Of a stretch of DNA of 10,360 nt, positions 6,574 to 10,360 are shown piece by piece. Within the stretch, counting starts at the first letter, position 1. Each line of letters starts with the position of its first letter. The DNA is from Spirochaetota bacterium (GTDB lineage Bacteria; Spirochaetota; Spirochaetia; Treponematales; Treponemataceae). Both the position numbers and the translations under genes were made by a program. The stretch covers positions 1 through 10,360 of the forward strand of contig JAEWMY010000045.1 in NCBI GenBank assembly GCA_023393015.1, read 5' to 3'. The notes under the pieces were generated by a model. That model had not been told where the DNA came from and searched no databases. It saw only the letters and a program-made list of their open reading frames with translations.

Positions 6574-6927
6574 ATGAAAGACATATTAATCGAGCGGGAC
6601 ATTATCCGCAACCACATCGACACGATTATCCTGCACCTGCTCTCGGAGCGGGACCGGTACGGGTATGAGGTGTACAAGGAAGTGCCCGAGCGGACGGGCG
6701 GGGCGTACGAGGTGAAGGAGCCGTCGCTGTACTCGGCGTTCAGGCGGCTGGAGCGGGACAAGCTCATCTCCTCGTATTGGGGAGACGAGAGCCAAGGCGG
6801 CAGGCGGAAGTATTACGCGATTACCAAGACGGGTCGGTCGCAGTACGCGCAGGCAATAGCCCAATGGAAACAGGTCCAGAAAATCATGGGTCTGATTCTC
6901 GGGACGGAAGGGAAGAAACGGACATGA
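6574..6927 (+). CDS. PadR-family transcriptional repressor
   Basis: The 117-residue protein has the PadR winged-helix pattern: a first helix region IDTIILHLLSERDRYGYEVYKEV (about 15-37), the recognition helix region EPSLYSAFRRLERDKLI (about 48-64), the wing GGRRKYYAIT (about 74-83), and one C-terminal helix for dimer contact. This length fits the short PadR subfamily (LmrR-like). I chose ATG 6574: an open frame runs upstream to a TTG at 6517, but that stretch contains the -35 box and palindrome and does not resemble PadR. No Shine-Dalgarno sequence precedes the ATG. The stop overlaps the next start (ATGA, 6924-6927), so the two genes are translationally coupled. PadR proteins usually respond to small phenolics, drugs or unknown cues; the effector here is not predictable. 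Confidence 0.93.
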   Translation: MKDILIERDIIRNHIDTIILHLLSERDRYGYEVYKEVPERTGGAYEVKEPSLYSAFRRLERDKLISSYWGDESQGGRRKYYAITKTGRSQYAQAIAQWKQVQKIMGLILGTEGKKRT

Positions 6928-7571
6928 AATCAATCGAATACTATCTTAAGGGCCTTTTCAGGAATATCGACCGAACCGACGAGGTGCGCGAGCAGATCGA
7001 GGAGCTGTCGTCGCACATACGCGACCGCGTCGCGGACCTCTGCGCCTCGGGCATGGAGGAGATGGCGGCGCTGGAAAAAACGGTCGCGGACCTCGGCGAC
7101 CTCGACGAGTTGATCGATACGATATTCCGGCGAAAGGTCCGTATCCGGAAAGCAAGGATCGATTTTCTCACGATGGCCGCGGGCGCGGCGTACGGGGCGG
7201 CGTATCTGGCGCTGACGACGATCTGCGTAGCCTCTTGGTATTTCCCCTCTTCGGCGCTGTATCTGACGATACCCGCCTTCGCGGGATACCTGGTTCCGCT
7301 CGCCTTCGCGGCCGCCCGGTTCGCAGGATCGCCGGACAGAACGGAGTTGATCCCGTATCCCGACGGCGCCTCGTTCCGCGCGAGCCTTGCCGGCTGGGCG
7401 CTCATAAGCGGCATCTCGGTAGCCGCGAACCTCCTCATGATCATTACCCGGGAGCCCTGCCGTTTCTGGTCCTGGATGCCGGTCGCCGGTGTCTTTACCT
7501 GGCCGCTGATGACGGGGATTACCTGGCTCCTGTCATCTCGCGAGATACGGAAAACGGGCGTGGATGCGTAG
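6924..7571 (+). CDS. PadR-linked membrane protein with helical prefix domain (HAAS / permease-prefix type)
   Basis: The 215-residue protein starts at ATG 6924, eight bases after a GGGAAG ribosome site and overlapping the PadR stop by four bases. Residues 1-70 form a soluble helical domain (YLKGLFRNIDRTDEVREQIE, then a segment with LEKTVADLGDLDELID). This matches the pattern of the HAAS/DUF1700 or 'permease prefix' domains that often stand next to PadR genes. About four membrane helices follow (roughly 80-105, 110-132, 151-174, 182-206). The helical prefix faces the cytoplasm if the first helix runs outward. In known pairs the membrane protein is co-expressed with PadR and may sense or modulate it, but the mechanism is not settled. 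No catalytic motif is visible. The stop overlaps the next gene by eight bases. Confidence 0.75.
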   Translation: MKSIEYYLKGLFRNIDRTDEVREQIEELSSHIRDRVADLCASGMEEMAALEKTVADLGDLDELIDTIFRRKVRIRKARIDFLTMAAGAAYGAAYLALTTICVASWYFPSSALYLTIPAFAGYLVPLAFAAARFAGSPDRTELIPYPDGASFRASLAGWALISGISVAANLLMIITREPCRFWSWMPVAGVFTWPLMTGITWLLSSREIRKTGVDA

Positions 7572-8901
7572 GTTCCTGGCCGTTGCCGCTCTCGTCGCGC
7601 TGTGCGCGGGCCGCGCGTTCGGTCGAGAGCCGGCGCTTCCGGCCGCTCAGACGGGAGAGATACGCGTCGCGAGAATCCGTCTCGTGACCCCGCGATACGA
7701 ATACGTATGGAACGAATCCGGAGGCGAGTTCGAAGGCGAGTTCGAAGGCGAGTTCGAAGGCGAGCAGGAAGACGGGCCAAAAGCAGGGCTCAGTCCCTCC
7801 GCCATCCTTACCTGGACCGGCTTGCGTCCGGGAAGGACGATGTCGGCGAAGGCATTCGACCGCGAGGTGCACAGAACGGAACGGCGCCTTTCGGATAGCG
7901 GGCTTTTCTACTCGGTTTCCGTGCGCGTGACGCCGCCGCTCCGCAAGCCGTCGGAGCGGACGGTGGTCATCACGGTGTCGGACGGTTTCCCTCATCGGTT
8001 CTCCGGCGGCAACGCGTACGCCATGTACGGGCGCAAGGCCCTCGGGGGAAATCGCGCGTCTGCCTTCGCGTACGCGGGATGGAATCTCCTCGGCTTCGAA
8101 TACGCGCACGAGAACCTGGGGAACCGCGGATACACGATCGAGGCGGCGTTTTTCTCGCGCGACTATCTCCCGTCGCGGTACGGGGTCGACGACGCGGAGC
8201 CGCGGAACGATCTTTACGTCCGCGCGGGAAAGTTCCTTTCGCCGGACGTATCTGTCGCGGCGGGTCCGGCCCTCGTGGCCGTCGCGGACGCCCATGACCG
8301 CGAGTGGTCGTTCATTCCCTCCTGCGAGGCGGTCCTGCGCGTGGACCGCCTCGGCTTAACCCCGGTGGAGGCGAGGTGGACGCTCGATTCCCGCGCGGCC
8401 TGGTTTCCGCTCGACGGCGCGTGGAAGTTGCGTTCGTCGGGAACCTTCACCTCCGTAATGGCGGGAGGCGCGGGCGCGGGGAAACCGGAAGGACCGCGCG
8501 CCGAGTTCTTTCTTTCGGGATCCGCCGGATGGATGCCCGAGGACGCCCCCGGCGCGATCGCGTTCCGTCTGTATGATGCGGAAGACGTCTCCGTCCGCTC
8601 CGGGTACGCGGACGCCGAGCTGACGCTTACGTCCTACGCGTTTCTTTCCTCGGAACTCCGATTCGATCTCGGGACGTTCGGGTTTCGGCCGGGCCTTGCC
8701 GTCGTTCCACAACTCTTCCTGTTCGGCGACGCGGCCGTTCCCGCTCCCGGGCCGGCATGGGACGGAACCGTTCTCGAAGCGCTTGGCGCCGGCGCGCGGA
8801 TGAAGTTTCCAGCCCCCGTGTGTACGGATTTCACCTTTTCGTGGGGAACGAACCGGGAAGGAAACTGGCGATTTTCCCTGTACGCTCGTGCCGGTACTTG
8901 A
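7564..8901 (+). CDS. Omp85-superfamily outer-membrane protein with one POTRA-like domain
   Basis: The 445-residue product starts at ATG 7564, inside the end of the previous gene; no strong ribosome site precedes it, which suggests translational coupling. A signal peptide ends near residue 20 (GRAFG). Residues about 29-140 resemble one POTRA domain: EIRVARIRLV, then ILTWTGLRPG, the helix AFDREVHRTERRL, and DSGLFYSVSVRV. After this the sequence alternates polar and hydrophobic residues as in a beta-barrel and ends with a short aromatic strand (WRFSLYARAGT). A loop-6-like motif, VRSGYADAE (344-352), resembles the VRGY signature of BamA/TamA/FhaC, with an extra Ser, and is followed by a strand like SSELRFDLG. 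Barrel strands and the C-terminus fit Omp85, which inserts or exports proteins or lipids at the outer membrane. BamA itself has five POTRA domains, so this is a short relative. The POTRA domain carries an acidic tandem repeat (54-69). Confidence 0.7.
   Translation: MRRFLAVAALVALCAGRAFGREPALPAAQTGEIRVARIRLVTPRYEYVWNESGGEFEGEFEGEFEGEQEDGPKAGLSPSAILTWTGLRPGRTMSAKAFDREVHRTERRLSDSGLFYSVSVRVTPPLRKPSERTVVITVSDGFPHRFSGGNAYAMYGRKALGGNRASAFAYAGWNLLGFEYAHENLGNRGYTIEAAFFSRDYLPSRYGVDDAEPRNDLYVRAGKFLSPDVSVAAGPALVAVADAHDREWSFIPSCEAVLRVDRLGLTPVEARWTLDSRAAWFPLDGAWKLRSSGTFTSVMAGGAGAGKPEGPRAEFFLSGSAGWMPEDAPGAIAFRLYDAEDVSVRSGYADAELTLTSYAFLSSELRFDLGTFGFRPGLAVVPQLFLFGDAAVPAPGPAWDGTVLEALGAGARMKFPAPVCTDFTFSWGTNREGNWRFSLYARAGT
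7723..7770 (+). repeat. 12-bp in-frame tandem repeat encoding Gly-Glu-Phe-Glu
   Basis: GGCGAGTTCGAA occurs three times exactly (7723-7734, 7735-7746, 7747-7758), and a fourth copy has changed (GGCGAGCAGGAA, 7759-7770). The unit is four codons, so gain or loss of copies keeps the frame. It encodes an acidic loop in the POTRA-like domain between its first strand and first helix. Confidence 0.92.
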
Positions 8902-8926
8902 CCTTTTTTCTTGAAGGAGACCAGAG

Positions 8927-9526
8927 ATGAAAAAGCTTGTTTTGCTGTGCGTGACGGTCATGCTCTATTCCGGGGCGCATTCCCAAACCGTGAACGAAGA
9001 AATCGAGCGCGGCATCGCGCTTCATGACGGGGCGTTGACGCAAGGAGAGACCTCGGTTACGGAGTGCCTGAAAGCGCTTCGGCCATTCATCGAGACAAAC
9101 ATGGTGGCCCGCGCCTATTACGGAAGCGCGATTACCATTCAGGCGTCGTTTTTCGCCGCGGATAACCCGATCAAGTCGCTCTCGTTGCTCGAGGAAGGGG
9201 CGCGGTACATGGACGACGCGGTAGCCAGGGGGGGAGACAACGGCGAGATCAGGCTCGTCAGGCTTTCGAACGGCATCGAGGTTAGCAGGAGCTCCCCGCT
9301 CAAGCGATACGACGCGATCGCTGACGACGTGGAATGGTTCGGGCGAAACGCCTGGGGTTCCTCGCCGGAAGAGCGCGCCGCGGTTCTCTATAACACGGGA
9401 TCGTATTTTCTGGATGCCGGGGCCGTGGAGAAAGCGCTCGAGGCGTTCGACGCGTGCGTCGCCACCGGCACCGACTCGGAGTCGACCCGGAAGGCCCGGG
9501 ATATCTTGCGGAGGTACGAGGAATGA
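8927..9526 (+). CDS. Secreted alpha-helical repeat (TPR-like) protein, function unknown
   Basis: The 199-residue protein starts at ATG 8927, six bases after GAAGGAGA, a strong ribosome site. A signal peptide ends near residue 20 (GAHSQ). There is no lipobox Cys, so it is probably periplasmic. The rest is helical: a segment with RAYYGSAITIQASFF (about 61-75), then SLSLLEEGARYMDDAV, a conserved-looking EIRLVRLSNGIEV (about 108-120), SSPLKRYDAIADDVEWF, and a C-terminal TPR-like unit (AAVLYNTGSYFLDAGAVEKA, then LEAFDACVATG). The layout (AYYG, then EIR.VR, then a proline-led helix) recalls a family of short uncharacterised TPR-like proteins, but I cannot name it. The gene ends in ATGA, overlapping the next start by four bases. 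A role as a binding scaffold for the neighbouring membrane proteins is inference. Confidence 0.7.
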   Translation: MKKLVLLCVTVMLYSGAHSQTVNEEIERGIALHDGALTQGETSVTECLKALRPFIETNMVARAYYGSAITIQASFFAADNPIKSLSLLEEGARYMDDAVARGGDNGEIRLVRLSNGIEVSRSSPLKRYDAIADDVEWFGRNAWGSSPEERAAVLYNTGSYFLDAGAVEKALEAFDACVATGTDSESTRKARDILRRYEE

Positions 9527-10185
9527 CGCTCGTTTCGGGAATGATCGAGTCGCTGCTTTTGGGTTTGTCCACGGGTCTTTTTTGCGCCATGTACTGCGTT
9601 CCTCCGCTCGTGCCGATGCTCTGCGGACGTGACGATGCAACCATTCGAAAGACGGTAAGGCGGACGATCTGGTTCCTCGCCGGACGGTTTACGACGTACG
9701 CATTTCTGGGATCGCTTTTCGCGCGCGCGGGACTGATCGCCTCGTCGTTTTTCGACCCGGTTCTCGCGCGCAGGCTCTCCGTATTCGGCTATATCTCCTG
9801 CGGCCTCGCGCTCCTGGCCGATTACCGGCTGTTCATCCGGGGGAAAAGGACATTCCGCTGCGGACGGCGCGCGTGCGCGCTTCCGCCCTCACTCGGGGAC
9901 TCAGCCTCGCCGTTCGTCACGGGGCTTACGGTAGGCCTTCATGTCTGCCCGGCGTTTTGGGCGACGCTGTTCCTCTGCGCGCGCTCGGGCTCTGTCATCT
10001 CGTCGACGGTCTTCTTCGCGGCCTTCCTTACGGGAACCCTGCCTTTTATCCTGCCGGTACTCGGCCTTCCCTTCATCGTGAACCGCGTCGCGCTCATGCG
10101 ACGGGTCGCGCAGTTTTCGCAGGTCCTTGTCGCCGGGTACTTTCTCGTATTCGCGGGGCTGATTCCGCTCTTCTTCTATCAGTAA
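9523..10185 (+). CDS. DsbD_2 / TauE-SafE-like six-helix membrane protein (thiol or metal transport)
   Basis: The 220-residue protein starts at ATG 9523, eight bases after GGAGG. It is strongly hydrophobic with about six membrane helices in two halves. The first half begins SLLLGLSTGLFCAMYCVPPLVP and continues with FLAGRFTTYAFLGSLF; the second begins VTGLTVGLHVCPAFWATLFLC. This is the pattern of the cytochrome c biogenesis/UreH-like (DsbD_2) family, distantly like CcdA. Cys21 and Cys25 form a CxxxC pair in helix 1, and Cys142 sits in a Cys-Pro motif in the second half, matching the places where CcdA-type proteins carry their redox Cys. Two more Cys (113, 118) lie in a basic loop between the halves. 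It could move reducing equivalents or a metal ion or sulfur compound across the inner membrane. The choice between these is open. Confidence 0.72.
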   Translation: MTLVSGMIESLLLGLSTGLFCAMYCVPPLVPMLCGRDDATIRKTVRRTIWFLAGRFTTYAFLGSLFARAGLIASSFFDPVLARRLSVFGYISCGLALLADYRLFIRGKRTFRCGRRACALPPSLGDSASPFVTGLTVGLHVCPAFWATLFLCARSGSVISSTVFFAAFLTGTLPFILPVLGLPFIVNRVALMRRVAQFSQVLVAGYFLVFAGLIPLFFYQ

Positions 10186-10203
10186 TCGCCGGAGGTTTTT
10201 TTT

Positions 10204-10360
10204 ATGGCAGTCAAATCCGTATTGACCGCGCTTATGGCGCTGCTTGTCTACTTTTTTACCATCAGTCTCGGGAATGGGTCGGTATACGCCTGGATATACG
10301 GGCTTTTCCTGATAGGGATTTTCGCCGCGATCATGTACACCGGGAAAGTGCACAAGTACC
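10204..10360 (+). CDS. Membrane protein, N-terminal part (3' end outside window)
   Basis: ATG 10204 follows GGAGG (10191-10195) by eight bases and opens a frame that runs to the window edge (52 complete codons). The product starts MAVKSVLTALMALLVYFFTI, has a second hydrophobic stretch (YAWIYGLFLIGIFAAIMY), and then TGKVHKY. So two membrane helices are separated by a short GNGS loop. The TGKVHKY ending faintly recalls membrane-bound 4Fe-4S or FMN-binding redox proteins, but no Cys motif lies inside the window, so this is only a hint. The stop of the DsbD_2-like gene is 18 bases upstream, so the genes are probably one transcript. Confidence 0.7.
   Translation, partial: MAVKSVLTALMALLVYFFTISLGNGSVYAWIYGLFLIGIFAAIMYTGKVHKY

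Noticed and set aside
7519..8295. Minus-strand open frame opposite the Omp85-like gene
   Set aside because: Arg-rich with repeated FELAFELA from the reverse of the tandem repeat; no ribosome site or domain. The plus-strand gene has a signal peptide and coupling to its upstream neighbour.
8901..8926. Intrinsic terminator in the gap after the Omp85-like gene
   Set aside because: There is a run of six T (8904-8909), but no stem precedes it.

Overview
The window reads as GC-rich chromosomal DNA from a diderm bacterium. A spirochaete-like organism is my best guess. The support is indirect: a long methyl-accepting chemotaxis receptor whose signalling hairpin fits the 44-heptad class, a FecR-domain lipoprotein, a single-POTRA Omp85-type outer-membrane protein, and an alpha-helical repeat protein of a kind I associate with spirochaetes. 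No rRNA, tRNA, CRISPR array, transposase or phage gene is visible, so this looks like ordinary chromosome with some poorly described envelope genes.

Layout. (1) 1-375: the C-terminal 124 residues of a LysE/RhtB-type amino-acid exporter, followed by a 9-bp tandem repeat that begins at its stop codon. (2) 376-590: an AT-richer intergenic region with a good sigma70-type promoter and two small inverted repeats in the leader of a chemotaxis receptor gene (591-2444). (3) 2466-4124, minus strand: an ABC-F ATPase convergent with the receptor gene; a short GC stem-loop lies between the two stops. (4) 4125-4269: a compact divergent promoter region with back-to-back sigma70 promoters. (5) 4270-6422: a two-gene operon encoding a FecR-domain lipoprotein and a TPM-domain (YgcG/YgcG-like) membrane protein with cytoplasmic zinc ribbons and a Gly/Ser tail ending in Trp. 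(6) 6574 to the right edge: a tightly packed run of six genes: PadR repressor, PadR-linked membrane protein, Omp85-like outer-membrane protein, secreted helical-repeat protein, DsbD_2/TauE-like thiol or metal transport protein, and a truncated membrane protein.

How the genes may work together. The last cluster is the most interesting. The PadR gene has a near-perfect promoter whose -10 box lies exactly under one arm of a 7-5-7 palindrome only three bases before the start codon, which points to tight autoregulation and an almost leaderless mRNA. PadR, the membrane protein and the Omp85-like protein overlap (4 and 8 bases). The helical-repeat protein follows after 25 bases, and its gene overlaps the DsbD_2-like gene by 4 bases. 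PadR plus a helical-prefix membrane protein is a known pairing. Its extension to an outer-membrane Omp85 protein is what I do not recognise as described. I infer an envelope-related function for the unit but cannot name a substrate.
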